The position numbers were made by a program, and so were the translations under genes. Positions 45,322 to 54,835 of a DNA stretch of 64,000 bases are shown piece by piece; the first letter of the stretch is position 1; each line of letters starts with the position of its first letter. Where the stretch lies: positions 1-64,000 of the forward strand of contig JAKASR010000017.1 of assembly GCA_021818955.1 (NCBI GenBank). The letters are read 5' to 3'. The stretch comes from Acidobacteriota bacterium (lineage in GTDB: Bacteria; Acidobacteriota; Terriglobia; Terriglobales; SCQP01). The notes under the pieces are model-generated. The model did not search any database and was not told the origin of the DNA. It saw only the letters and a program-made list of their open reading frames with translations.

Positions 45322-47589
45322 ATGCTGCAACTCTGTTGGAATCCCTTACATAGCACCGCCGAGCTGCTCGATCTGCCTCTTCCGGAACCGGGCGAAGGTC
45401 AGCTCGCGATAGCCAATGCCTTTTCGGTCATCAGCTCCGGCACGGAGCGCAGCGGCACTCAATTATCGCTCTCCAGCCCGCGCGCCCTCTGGCGCGCTCG
45501 CCCCGATCTCCGCCAACGCCTGCGGCAGATCATCGGCCGCGAAGGTGTGCTGCGCGCCGCGGTGATGGTGCGCGATCGCTTGGGCGCGCTGCAACCGGTG
45601 GGCTATAGCTGCGCCGGCATCGTCCAAGACATCGGCAGCGCGCCCGCACCTTTCGCCATCGGTGACCGCGTCGCCTGCTCCGGCGCCGGTTATGCTGTCC
45701 ATGCCGAACGCGTGTTAGTTCCATTCAACTTATGCGCCCGGGTGCCCGAAGGTTGCGACCTGGAAGCCGCCGCTTTTGCCGGAGTGGGCGCTATCGCGCT
45801 CCACGCATTCCGCTTATCCAAGGCCGATCTCGGCGGGCGTGTTCTGGTGATCGGGTTGGGGCTGCTTGGACAAATTGCGGCACGCCTGGCGCTCGCCGCC
45901 GGCTGTGATGTGGCCGGCATCGATCCACTACCGGAACGTATCGAGCGCCTGCGGCCCTTCGGCCTGCGCCAGGGTTGGAGTCCGGACTGCGCCCCGCCCG
46001 ATGGCGATTTCGATTGCGCCATCCTGGCCGCTGCCGCGCCCACCGCTGCCCCGCTCGAAACCGCGGCCCGCCTGTTGCGCGAGCGTGGACGCATGGTCGC
46101 CTTAGGCCTGTTCCCGCTTGCACTCGCGCGCGACCTGTTCTATCGCAAAGAAATCGAATTTATCGTTTCCCGCTCCACCGGTCCCGGACGCTACGACCCC
46201 CATTACGAGGAACTGGGCCTCGATTATCCTGCTGGTTATGTCCGCTGGACTCAACAGCGCAATCTGGAATCGTTTCTGGCCCTGATCGCCGCCGGCAAAA
46301 TCAGCCTGGCGGATATGATTACCCACCGTTTTCCCATTGCCGACGGCGTCGCCGCCTATCGTCAGCTTCGCCAACCCGCTCCCGACCAACTTGCCCTCGT
46401 GCTGCAATATCCGGCCGCTCAGCCAGATGCGGCTCAAACCGCAATCTCTACTTCCGTTTCTCCGAAACTTTCCGCTGGCAGCCTGCGGACCGCGCCGGCA
46501 AACGTTAAACCAAATTCGGCGCCATCCACTGCGTCTGCGCCGGCGTGTGCCAGCCGCGGATCGGCGCCGCGGATTGCCGTGATCGGCGCCGGCAGTTTTT
46601 GCCGCGGGGTGCTGTTGCCGGCATTGCAAAAACTAGGAGCCAGACCCGCGGCGATCTGTTCCCGCCGTCCCTTACAGGCCCAGGATGCCGCCCGCCGCTT
46701 TCGTATCGGCCAGGTTTCCGCCGAGCCTCGCGCCTTGATCGAATCACCCGATTTCGATGCCATCGTGATCGCTACCCGCCATGACACTCACGCCGAACTG
46801 GCGGCTTTGGCGCTCGATGCGGGCAAACTTGTTTTCCTCGAAAAGCCGCTCGCCCTCACTCGCCGGGAACTCGACCACGTGGCGCAAGCCATGTCCCGTC
46901 ATCCGGGGCGGATGTTGGTGGGCTATAACCGCCGCTTTGCTCCACTGGCAGTCCGGGCGCGCAGTCATTTCCGCGGCCATGAACCCGGCTTAATGATGAC
47001 TTATCGCATCAATGCCGGTTCTATCCCCGCCAATCATTGGACGCAAACGCCGGAAATTGGCGGAGGACGATTGGTGGGCGAAGCCTGCCACTTTATTGAT
47101 TGGCTGGCTTTTCTGTCCGGCAGCCTGCCTTGCGAAGTCTTTGCCGCCGCAAATCGTCATACTCCAACCGCCGATGATGTGGCCATTACCCTACTCATGG
47201 AAAACGGCGCGGTGGGAACGGTGCTCTATACTGCAGCCGGCGGGCCCAGCTTACCCAAGGAACACATCGAAGTTTTTGCCGGCGGGCGCACTTTGGTCAT
47301 TGATGACTGGCGTGTAGGGTATTTCGGCGCGGGTGCGCGCCGGCGCAAATCCAAATTAGCCGGTAAAGGCCACCACGAGGAGATGGAGGCGTTTCTCGCT
47401 GCGCTCCGCGGCAAAACGCCAATGCCGATTGAGGATGCTGCGCTGTTGCGTGGCGCTGAAGCCACCTTCGCCGCTCAGCTTTCCATCACCCGCCAGGCCC
47501 CTGTGAGGCTGCCGTTACCCGCGGCCGAGTCTGGCGTGGAGTCCGCGCAGCCGGCAGATTCGGCGGCAATGGCGCAACACTCGAATTAA
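45322..47589 (+). CDS. bi-domain oxidoreductase (MDR alcohol-dehydrogenase-like plus Gfo/Idh/MocA)
   Basis: 755 aa. Residues about 1-360 are a medium-chain dehydrogenase-like domain: SVISSGTERSGTQLSLSSP, GYSCAGIVQDIGSAPAPFAIG and RVLVIGLGLLGQIAARLALA (NAD site). Residues about 415-735 form a Gfo/Idh domain: RIAVIGAGSFCRGVLLPALQ, IVIATRHDTHAELAALAL and FLEKPLALTRREL. A low-complexity Ala/Ser/Pro linker joins them. This two-domain protein is a recurring but poorly characterised member of exopolysaccharide loci, usually next to a heparinase II/III-like gene, as here. Confidence 0.85.
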   Translation: MLQLCWNPLHSTAELLDLPLPEPGEGQLAIANAFSVISSGTERSGTQLSLSSPRALWRARPDLRQRLRQIIGREGVLRAAVMVRDRLGALQPVGYSCAGIVQDIGSAPAPFAIGDRVACSGAGYAVHAERVLVPFNLCARVPEGCDLEAAAFAGVGAIALHAFRLSKADLGGRVLVIGLGLLGQIAARLALAAGCDVAGIDPLPERIERLRPFGLRQGWSPDCAPPDGDFDCAILAAAAPTAAPLETAARLLRERGRMVALGLFPLALARDLFYRKEIEFIVSRSTGPGRYDPHYEELGLDYPAGYVRWTQQRNLESFLALIAAGKISLADMITHRFPIADGVAAYRQLRQPAPDQLALVLQYPAAQPDAAQTAISTSVSPKLSAGSLRTAPANVKPNSAPSTASAPACASRGSAPRIAVIGAGSFCRGVLLPALQKLGARPAAICSRRPLQAQDAARRFRIGQVSAEPRALIESPDFDAIVIATRHDTHAELAALALDAGKLVFLEKPLALTRRELDHVAQAMSRHPGRMLVGYNRRFAPLAVRARSHFRGHEPGLMMTYRINAGSIPANHWTQTPEIGGGRLVGEACHFIDWLAFLSGSLPCEVFAAANRHTPTADDVAITLLMENGAVGTVLYTAAGGPSLPKEHIEVFAGGRTLVIDDWRVGYFGAGARRRKSKLAGKGHHEEMEAFLAALRGKTPMPIEDAALLRGAEATFAAQLSITRQAPVRLPLPAAESGVESAQPADSAAMAQHSN

Positions 47590-47599
47590 CTCATCCGAA

Positions 47600-49456
47600 A
47601 TGCTGGAACCCGCCGCTTGGGGCGAATTGGAAAGCTTTGCCCCCATGCCCTCCGCTTTACCCAGCCGCACACGGGCAGGGTGGCGTTATTGGCATACCCT
47701 CCGTCGTCTGAGCCTGAGGCAACTGGTTTGGCGCATGCTCCATCTGTTTCGGCGCCACACCGGCCTCCATTGCCGGGCCGCTATGCGCCTGCGGATCGAA
47801 AATACCGGCGCTCGCCCGCTGCCGCCGGAACTGTTTGCGGCAGATTTCAGCTCGCGCGATACCGATGTCTTCGAGCTGAATAATGTGCGGCAAGGCCGTT
47901 TTCGCTTTCTCAATCGTGAGCTGCAACTGCTGTTGTCGGGCGAACCTGTCCGCCTTGACTGGAGATGTGAATCGGTTCGCCCGGCTCCGCAGCCGCCGCC
48001 GGCGCGATTGTGGCTGACCCAACTGCAATACTTCGATTTCGCCGGACCGGTGGCCCGCCAGGGCGATGACGGTTTGCTTTCCCGCGTAATGCTTGATTGG
48101 ATCGCCCATAATCCGCCGGATGCTCCCCGCGCCTGGGGTGAGGCTTGGAACGGCTATGCCCTTTCCACCCGGCTTGCCAATTGGGCCTATGCTGCGGCCA
48201 TCCTGCACCGGCAGGGGACGATACCGCTCCCGTCCGCAGTGCTGGAATCGGCTATACGCCAGGCGGAATACTTGCGGTGCAATCTCGAATTCGATTTGCG
48301 CGGCAATCATCTGCTGCGCGATAGCCTGGGCCTGCTCGCCGCCGGCGCTTGGTTGCAGCATTCCCGCGCTGCCGCCTGGCGCGCCGCCGCTTACCGCATT
48401 CTCGAACGTCATCTCGATCGGCAGATACTACCGGACGGCGGGCATTATGAACGTAGCCCGATGTATCACCTGCTGGTAATGACGGATCTGGCCGAATGTC
48501 TGGCGTTGGGCCGTACTGCCGGAGATCTTCCCTCGGCCTTGGCCCGTTCCCTAGCCGCGGCCCTCGAGCGCATGTCCGCCTTTGCCGCCGCCATCACGCT
48601 TGGAGATGGTGAAATTCCCCTGCTCAATGATTCCGCTCTGGCGATGGCGCTCGCTCCGGCCAAGGCGCTGCGTCATGTCGGTCAAGTGCTGGATCGCCCA
48701 TTGCCGCCGCCGCCAGGCGGCAGCGTGCTGTTTCCCCATACTGGATTGGCCGTACTCTGCTGCGGGTCCTTGAAAATCGTTTTTGATGGTGGTCCCCTCG
48801 GCCCCGATGAACAGCCTGGGCATGCGCACTGCGATCTGGCCAGCTTTGTCCTCAGCTATGGTGACCAGCGCGTTCTGGAAGACACGGGCGTGTACGAATA
48901 CACTCCGGGGCCTTGGCGCCAGTTTGAGCGTTCCACCGCGGCCCATAACACCGTCGCCGTAGATGAGATTGAGCAAGGCGAATGTTGGGACGCCTTTCGC
49001 CTGGGTAAGCGCGCCGAGCCCCGCGAGATGAGCCTGGCTCCCGATGGACGCGATTGCGCTGTAACCTATCGCTGCCCCTTCAGTTCGTTGCTTTTCACAC
49101 GCCGGCTTCGCATGGACGAGACTTCAAGCCGCATCGTTTTGCGCGTTCAGGATACGATTACCGGCGCAAACGAGGCACATCGCATATCCACGCGCTTTCA
49201 TTTCGCCCCCGCCTGCCGCCTCTCGCCTCAAGCGGAAACCTGGAAAATTTCCGCGCCGGGCATCGAAGCAAATTTTCACGGTCATTCCGCCTTGCGCTGG
49301 CGCATGGCCCGGACGCCATTTTTTCCGGAATTTGGCCGCCGCCTGCAGCGTCTATCCCTCTTAGGCCAGGCACAGGTTCAGTTTCCCTATGCCGCCGAAC
49401 ATCGTTTTGAGTTTCCTCTTTCTCCCCCCGGAAAGGACCCCTCATGCGACGCATAA
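47600..49456 (+). CDS. heparinase II/III-like (alginate-lyase-superfamily) protein
   Basis: 618 aa. An alpha/alpha-toroid-like first part has LRLSLRQLVWRMLHL-type helices, then WLTQLQYFDFAG, WGEAWNGYALSTRLANWAYA and LEFDLRGNHLLRDSLGLLAA with the conserved Asn-His. The C-terminal beta-sandwich has GHAHCDLASFVLSYGDQRVLEDTGVYEY and STAAHNTVAVDEIEQGE, with the family His residues. No signal peptide is apparent. In polysaccharide loci it may edit or cleave uronic-acid polymer. Overlaps wecB by 13 nt. Confidence 0.82.
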   Translation: MLEPAAWGELESFAPMPSALPSRTRAGWRYWHTLRRLSLRQLVWRMLHLFRRHTGLHCRAAMRLRIENTGARPLPPELFAADFSSRDTDVFELNNVRQGRFRFLNRELQLLLSGEPVRLDWRCESVRPAPQPPPARLWLTQLQYFDFAGPVARQGDDGLLSRVMLDWIAHNPPDAPRAWGEAWNGYALSTRLANWAYAAAILHRQGTIPLPSAVLESAIRQAEYLRCNLEFDLRGNHLLRDSLGLLAAGAWLQHSRAAAWRAAAYRILERHLDRQILPDGGHYERSPMYHLLVMTDLAECLALGRTAGDLPSALARSLAAALERMSAFAAAITLGDGEIPLLNDSALAMALAPAKALRHVGQVLDRPLPPPPGGSVLFPHTGLAVLCCGSLKIVFDGGPLGPDEQPGHAHCDLASFVLSYGDQRVLEDTGVYEYTPGPWRQFERSTAAHNTVAVDEIEQGECWDAFRLGKRAEPREMSLAPDGRDCAVTYRCPFSSLLFTRRLRMDETSSRIVLRVQDTITGANEAHRISTRFHFAPACRLSPQAETWKISAPGIEANFHGHSALRWRMARTPFFPEFGRRLQRLSLLGQAQVQFPYAAEHRFEFPLSPPGKDPSCDA

Positions 49457-50586
49457 TGCTGGTCGCGGGAGCGCGGCCCAATTTCATGAAAGTGGCGCCG
49501 CTGATGCGGGAATTACGCCCTCATCCCGATTTCGAAGTCCGCTTGATTCATACCGGCCAGCACTTTAGCCCGGAAATGTCGGATTTGTTCTTTCGCGATT
49601 TGGGGCTGCCGGAACCGGATCTCAATCTGGAGGTGGGCGGCGGCTCGCATGCCCGGCAGACGGCGGAGATTATGGTCCGCTTTGAACAGGTGTTGGAGAA
49701 TGATCGCCCCGACCTGGTCTGCGTCGTGGGCGACGTAAATTCCACTGTCGCCTGTGCGCTGGTCGCCAAAAAGCTCGGAATGCTGTTGGCGCACATCGAG
49801 GCCGGTTTGCGCAGTTTCGATCGCGGCATGCCGGAAGAAATCAATCGCCTGGCAACCGATGCCCTAACTGACCTGTTTTTTACCACCGAGGAGTCCGGCA
49901 CGATGAACCTACTGCGCGAAGGCGTGCCGCCGGAAAAAATCTACTTTGTCGGCAACCTCATGATTGATTCGCTTCGCCACCACCTCGATGCCGCCCGCCG
50001 CTCCGGGATTTTGGATGAGTTAGGACTCGGGCTCCAAGACTATATCCTGGTCACGCTGCACCGTCCTTCGAATGTGGATGAGCCGCAGGTTTTACGCCGG
50101 CTTTGGTGGGTTTTGAGCAAAATCGCCGTTGAAATACCGGTAATATTTCCCATCCATCCGCGCACCCGCGCTCGGCTGGAGAACTTGCAACTCACCGCCG
50201 TAGCGGGCATGCGGTTATTGCCGCCCCTGGGGTATCTGGATTTTCTGCAACTGATGAGCTCCGCCAAAGCGGTTCTGACCGATTCCGGTGGCATACAGGA
50301 AGAAACTACCGCCCTGGGCGTTCCCTGCCTGACCTTGCGCGAGAATACCGAACGCCCGGTGACGCTCTCGCTCGGCACCAATCGCCTGGTCGGCGCAAAC
50401 CCGGAAAACATCCTGTCGGCCTGGCGGGAAATTCGCAGCCGTCCAGCCATTTCACCGACGCCCTCCGTGCCGCTCTGGGATGGCCGAGCGGCGGCGCGCG
50501 TGCGTGAAGCGTTGCAGGGCTTCTTTAACCGGGATGACACCGCAGATCGGCATTACGCCGCCGCCGGAGGTCAAGTCGGCAAATAG
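49444..50586 (+). CDS. wecB: UDP-N-acetylglucosamine 2-epimerase (non-hydrolysing)
   Basis: 380 aa. Interconverts UDP-GlcNAc and UDP-ManNAc. MLVAGARPNFMKVAPLMREL, LIHTGQHFSPEMSDLFFRDL, AHIEAGLRSFDRGMPEEINR and LTDSGGIQEETTALGVPCLT are the epimerase hallmarks. The ATG lies inside the end of the heparinase-like gene, with GGAAAGGA upstream. Its product could feed the dehydrogenase at 8525 for UDP-ManNAcA. Confidence 0.93.
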   Translation: MRRIMLVAGARPNFMKVAPLMRELRPHPDFEVRLIHTGQHFSPEMSDLFFRDLGLPEPDLNLEVGGGSHARQTAEIMVRFEQVLENDRPDLVCVVGDVNSTVACALVAKKLGMLLAHIEAGLRSFDRGMPEEINRLATDALTDLFFTTEESGTMNLLREGVPPEKIYFVGNLMIDSLRHHLDAARRSGILDELGLGLQDYILVTLHRPSNVDEPQVLRRLWWVLSKIAVEIPVIFPIHPRTRARLENLQLTAVAGMRLLPPLGYLDFLQLMSSAKAVLTDSGGIQEETTALGVPCLTLRENTERPVTLSLGTNRLVGANPENILSAWREIRSRPAISPTPSVPLWDGRAAARVREALQGFFNRDDTADRHYAAAGGQVGK

Positions 50587-50661
50587 GGCGATTGCTTTTT
50601 CAGCCGCTCATGCGGGTTCGTTCGCGCCTGGTTACCATTCAATCACGCTGCATTTTCATCT

Positions 50662-51688
50662 AGGTAATAATCATCAATGACTCCCAAACCCAAAATCGCG
50701 TTAATTACCGGCATCACTGGCCAGGATGGCTCGTATCTGGCCGAATTGCTACTGTCGAAAGGCTATGAAGTTCACGGGGTAGTGCGCCGGGTGGCGATGG
50801 AAAGCCCGGAAGCGCGACTGCAACGTATTCTGCCCCTGCTCTCCCGCATCAAACTGCATGCGGCCTCGCTCGAAAGCTATCCCAGTTTATTCACCATCGT
50901 GGCCAAGGTTAAGCCCGAGGAATGTTATCACCTCGCGGCGCAGAGCTTTGTCAGCTACTCATTCGAGGACGAATTCTCAACCCTGAACACCAATATCAAC
51001 GGCACACATTATCTGCTCTCGGCCGTGAAGAACGCCGCGCCTGACTGCCGTTTTTATTTTGCCGGCTCCAGCGAAATGTTCGGCAAAGTGCGGCAAACGC
51101 CCCAAGACGAGCAGACGCCGTTCCATCCGCGTTCCGCCTATGGAATTTCCAAAGTGGCCGGCTATGATCTCACGCGCAATTATCGCGAAGCGTACAACCT
51201 GTACACCTGCGCCGGCATTTTATTCAACCACGAATCGCCGCGCCGCGGGCTGGAGTTCGTCACCCGCAAAATCACCGCCGCGGTGGGCCGGATTCGCGCC
51301 GGGCAGCAGAAGGAATTGCGCCTGGGCAATCTCGACGCGCGGCGCGACTGGGGTCATGCCCGCGATTACGTCGAGGCGATGTGGCGCATGCTGCAACAAC
51401 CGGCACCGGATGATTATGTCATCGCCACAGGTGAGACCCACTCGGTGCGCGATTTCGCGGATAAGGCCTTTTCGGCGGCCGGCCTGAACTATCAGGATTA
51501 CGTCGTTAGCGACCCGGAATTTTATCGCCCGGCGGAGGTCGACCTGTTACTGGGCGACGCTTCGAAAGCCCACCAGGTATTGGGCTGGAAACCGGCCAGC
51601 AGCTTCGATAACCTGGTTGAAGAAATGGTCAACGGCGACCTGCACTTGGCTCACGCCGCCCATCAGCCCTGAAGATAGAGTTGTAGAG
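50662..51688 (+). repeat. first copy of a 1-kb direct repeat carrying gmd
   Basis: The sequence from AGGTAA before the first gmd gene to just after its stop recurs nearly unchanged, in the same orientation, at about 59620-60645. The two copies differ by scattered substitutions and small indels (TAATAATC versus TAATC before the ATG; a 6-nt GAAGAT insertion after the second stop). Sequence outside these limits is unrelated. The copies are about 9 kb apart and bracket the cys and sulfite-reductase genes. Confidence 0.85.
50677..51672 (+). CDS. gmd: GDP-mannose 4,6-dehydratase (copy 1)
   Basis: 331 aa. Makes GDP-4-keto-6-deoxy-D-mannose, precursor of GDP-fucose, rhamnose and perosamine. NADP motif ALITGITGQDGSYLAELLL, then ECYHLAAQSFVSYSFEDEFS, FYFAGSSEMFGKVRQ and the catalytic RSAYGISKVAGYD (YxxxK). 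Shorter than E. coli Gmd (373 aa), as in many bacterial variants. No GDP-mannose pyrophosphorylase or reductase lies in the window; the DegT enzyme at 54836 is a candidate next step. Confidence 0.92.
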   Translation: MTPKPKIALITGITGQDGSYLAELLLSKGYEVHGVVRRVAMESPEARLQRILPLLSRIKLHAASLESYPSLFTIVAKVKPEECYHLAAQSFVSYSFEDEFSTLNTNINGTHYLLSAVKNAAPDCRFYFAGSSEMFGKVRQTPQDEQTPFHPRSAYGISKVAGYDLTRNYREAYNLYTCAGILFNHESPRRGLEFVTRKITAAVGRIRAGQQKELRLGNLDARRDWGHARDYVEAMWRMLQQPAPDDYVIATGETHSVRDFADKAFSAAGLNYQDYVVSDPEFYRPAEVDLLLGDASKAHQVLGWKPASSFDNLVEEMVNGDLHLAHAAHQP

Positions 51689-51928
51689 GGAGCCCGCAAC
51701 CTGGTGACGCGAGGCAGATTGGAATTGGCATCGCTTTTCTCACGGCGCAATCCCGCCATATCTATTAGCCGGTATGCGCTGCCTCTACGTCGCGGTTTAT
51801 ACCCTCACGCCGCGTGCTCTTATTTTTAATAACGGCTTCGGTGAATTCGCATTTTCAATCCTGGAAATAGAAATTTAAGCGACTTTGAAAAGTTGAAAAA
51901 TATTAATATTTTATAATTGATCACTTAA
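51673..51928. promoter_or_regulatory. AT-rich promoter region of cysD with 16-bp palindrome
   Basis: 256-bp gap without a credible gene. The last 80 bp are strikingly AT-rich compared with the surroundings. TTGAAA at 51885-51890 and TATTTT at 51907-51912 (16-nt spacing) form a possible promoter, and a TATAAT also occurs at 51912-51917. A perfect palindrome AAAATATTAATATTTT spans 51897-51912, possibly an operator. Use of the TATAAT would make the cysD mRNA nearly leaderless; there is no Shine-Dalgarno before ATG 51929. Confidence 0.4.
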
Positions 51929-52831
51929 ATGCCTCATATTCAGAATCACCTTCAGCAACTCGAGGCCGAAGCGATCTATGTCCTGCGCGAGGTCGCGGGA
52001 CAGTTCGAAAGCCCTGTATTGCTGTTTTCGGGCGGCAAGGATTCCATCACCCTGGCTTGGCTTGCCCGTAAAGCCTTTGCCCCGGCTCGCATCCCTTTCC
52101 CGCTTTTACATATTGACACCGGGCACAACTTCCCCGAGACATTAGAATTTCGCGATTGGTTCGTAGCGGAAATGAACGCCGTGCTGTACGTGCACCGGGT
52201 GCAGGATTCAATTGAGCGTGGACGCGCAGTGGAAGAAACCGGTCCCGCCGCCAGCCGCAACGCTATCCAAACAGTCACTCTGCTCGATGCCATCCGCGAG
52301 CGTCGAATTGATTGCGCTATTGGCGGCGGACGACGCGATGAGGAAAAAGCCCGCGCGAAGGAGCGATTTTTCTCCCATCGCGATGTATTTGGGCAATGGG
52401 ATCCCAAGAATCAGCGGCCCGAGCTTTGGCATCTTTTCAACGGCAATCACGCTCCGGGGGAACACTTCCGCGCCTTCCCGTTATCCAACTGGACCGAAAT
52501 GGATGTCTGGCATTACATCGCTCGTGAAGGCATTCCGCTGCCCAGTCTGTATTTTGCCCATCCCCGGCGCGTATTCTTTCGGGGCGAATTACTTTTGGCC
52601 GACACGCCTTTCGTACGCTTAAGCAATGACGAGCGCGCGGAAGAACGGTTCGTCCGTTTTCGCACGGTTGGCGACGCCACCTGCACGGCCGCCATCGAGT
52701 CTCACGCGGCAACGCTCGAGGAGGTGGTTCAGGAAATCTCCACCTCACGCATTACCGAACGCGGCGTGCGGCTGGACGATAAACGCAGCGAAGCCGCCAT
52801 GGAAGATCGCAAACGTCAAGGCTACTTTTAA
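51929..52831 (+). CDS. cysD: sulfate adenylyltransferase subunit 2
   Basis: 300 aa. Small, catalytic subunit of ATP sulfurylase; makes APS from sulfate and ATP with the CysN GTPase. PP-loop VLLFSGGKDSITLAWLARKAF near residue 30, LLHIDTGHNFPETLEFRD, then GGGRRDEEKARAKERFFSHRD and WTEMDVWHYIAREGIPLPS, all diagnostic. The cysN-cysC start follows its stop with no gap (TAAATG). First gene of the sulfur part of the window. Confidence 0.95.
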   Translation: MPHIQNHLQQLEAEAIYVLREVAGQFESPVLLFSGGKDSITLAWLARKAFAPARIPFPLLHIDTGHNFPETLEFRDWFVAEMNAVLYVHRVQDSIERGRAVEETGPAASRNAIQTVTLLDAIRERRIDCAIGGGRRDEEKARAKERFFSHRDVFGQWDPKNQRPELWHLFNGNHAPGEHFRAFPLSNWTEMDVWHYIAREGIPLPSLYFAHPRRVFFRGELLLADTPFVRLSNDERAEERFVRFRTVGDATCTAAIESHAATLEEVVQEISTSRITERGVRLDDKRSEAAMEDRKRQGYF

Positions 52832-54778
52832 ATGAGCGCCACTGTCCCTCAGCCCCTTCCTGCCTCCGTGCGTCTATTGCAACCGGGGTCTCGCTCGATA
52901 GTGGGTAGCGACGCCGGGTTGCTGCGCTTTTCGACCGCAGGCAGCGTGGATGACGGCAAGAGCACATTAATCGGCCGACTGCTTCACGATTCCAAATCGA
53001 TTTTCCAAGATCAACTCGAGGCGCTGGAGCGCGATAGCCGTAGGCGCGGTGAAGATTCCATTAACCTAGCCCTGCTCACGGATGGCCTGCGGGCCGAGCG
53101 CGAGCAGAACATCACCATTGATGTCGCCTATCGCTACTTTGCCACTCCCCGCCGGAAATTCATTATTGCCGATACTCCGGGTCACGCCCAATACACCCGT
53201 AACATGGTTACCGGAGCCTCCAGCGCGGATCTGGCGCTGATCCTGCTCGACGCCCGTAAAGGCGTGTTGACGCAATCGAAACGCCATACTGTCATCTCTT
53301 CCCTATTGGGCATTCGCCATTTCCTCATCGCGGTCAACAAAATGGATCTGGTTGACTGGGGTGAACAGGTCTTTCGCAAGCTGGTGGAGGATTTCACCGA
53401 ATTCGCCAGCAAACTGGAGATCAAGGATATCGTCTTTATTCCGGTTTCCGCCCTGCATGGCGACAATATCGTCGAGCGCAGCCGTCATATGCCCTGGTAC
53501 GAGGGCAGTACGCTTTTGCACCATTTGGAATCCGTCAATGTGGAAGTGGACCGAAATCTGCTCGACTTCCGCTTCCCGGTGCAAGTGGTGCTGCGCCCAC
53601 ACCAGGATTATCGCGGCTTCGCCGGCCAGGTCGCTTCTGGAATCATTCGCCCGGGAGAGGAAGTCGTCGTTCTGCCCTCAAACCAGTCCAGCCGGATTCG
53701 CACCGTCGAACAGGCGGGCGTCGCCGTCCCCGAAGCCATTGCGGGCGATGCCGTCGTGCTCACGCTGGAGGATGAAATCGACGTCAGCCGCGGCGATATG
53801 ATCGTCCGCCGCCATAACCTGCCGGTCATGAGTCCCCATTTCGACGCTATGCTCTGCTGGATGGCCGAGATGCCGCTCGATATTCGGCAACAATATCTTC
53901 TGCGGCTTACCACCCGCACGACACGCGCTTTTGTCAGCCAGGTTGAGTACTCGATGGACGTGGATACGCTGCATCGCCGCGTGGGCAGTGGCCTTGCATG
54001 GAACGATATCGGGCGGGTGCGGATCGCGGCAGCCCAACCGGTGTTTTTCGACCCGTTTGGTCACAATCCTGAAACCGGCAGCTTCATTCTGATCGATCCA
54101 TTTACCCACATGACGGTGGCGGCAGGCATGATTCGCGGCGAGGCGCGCGATCTGGCGATCGAATCGGCCCGGCCGAAGCGCCCAATCTCCCCCGGCGCCG
54201 TCTGGGAACCCTGGAACATTCCTCGCGAGCAACGTGAGATCCGCAATGGACATCATGCGGCGGTGCTGTGGTTCACCGGTCTCTCTGGCAGCGGTAAATC
54301 CACCCTGGCGCGCAGCCTCGAGCGCCGGCTCTTTGCCGCCGGTTGCCGGACCATGCTGCTCGATGGCGATCAGCTTCGTCATGGCCTATGCGGCGATCTC
54401 GGCTTCAGCCCCGCTGATCGCATGGAAAACATTCGGCGCGCCGGCGAAATCGCCCGTTTGTTTTTCGAGCATGGCAACATCGTGCTTTGCAGCTTTGTCT
54501 CGCCCTTCCGCGACGACCGCCGGCGAGCACGCGAGCTGATTGTGCCCGGCCGTTTTTTTGAAATCTTTGTCGATTGCAGCCTGGAAGAATGCCGCCGGCG
54601 CGATGCCAAAGGTCTATATGCTTCCGATACACAACAACTGACCGGCATTAGTCAGCCCTATGAGCCGCCGCTCGATCCGGAATTTGTGGCGCCAACCGGG
54701 GCGCAGACTGCCGAGCAACTAGCGGATAAACTGTTCGATTTACTGAGGCAACGCCAGATCCTGCGCGCCGGGAGCTGA
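52832..54778 (+). CDS. cysNC: sulfate adenylyltransferase subunit 1 / adenylylsulfate kinase fusion
   Basis: 648 aa. Residues about 25-450: CysN GTPase, with FSTAGSVDDGKSTLIGRLL (P-loop), FIIADTPGHAQYTRNM (G3) and VNKMDL (G4), plus EF-Tu-like beta barrels. Residues about 470-645: APS kinase CysC, with LWFTGLSGSGKSTLARSLE (P-loop), LLDGDQLRHGLCGDLGFSPADR and FVDCSLEECRRRDAKGLY. With CysD it makes PAPS from sulfate. PAPS can feed sulfite formation or sulfation; no CysH-type reductase or sulfotransferase is seen nearby. Confidence 0.95.
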   Translation: MSATVPQPLPASVRLLQPGSRSIVGSDAGLLRFSTAGSVDDGKSTLIGRLLHDSKSIFQDQLEALERDSRRRGEDSINLALLTDGLRAEREQNITIDVAYRYFATPRRKFIIADTPGHAQYTRNMVTGASSADLALILLDARKGVLTQSKRHTVISSLLGIRHFLIAVNKMDLVDWGEQVFRKLVEDFTEFASKLEIKDIVFIPVSALHGDNIVERSRHMPWYEGSTLLHHLESVNVEVDRNLLDFRFPVQVVLRPHQDYRGFAGQVASGIIRPGEEVVVLPSNQSSRIRTVEQAGVAVPEAIAGDAVVLTLEDEIDVSRGDMIVRRHNLPVMSPHFDAMLCWMAEMPLDIRQQYLLRLTTRTTRAFVSQVEYSMDVDTLHRRVGSGLAWNDIGRVRIAAAQPVFFDPFGHNPETGSFILIDPFTHMTVAAGMIRGEARDLAIESARPKRPISPGAVWEPWNIPREQREIRNGHHAAVLWFTGLSGSGKSTLARSLERRLFAAGCRTMLLDGDQLRHGLCGDLGFSPADRMENIRRAGEIARLFFEHGNIVLCSFVSPFRDDRRRARELIVPGRFFEIFVDCSLEECRRRDAKGLYASDTQQLTGISQPYEPPLDPEFVAPTGAQTAEQLADKLFDLLRQRQILRAGS

Positions 54779-54835
54779 ATGGCCCGGAAACTTTGAACAT
54801 TCATTGCTACCGACGCCGCTGTTCATTCATCGGCG

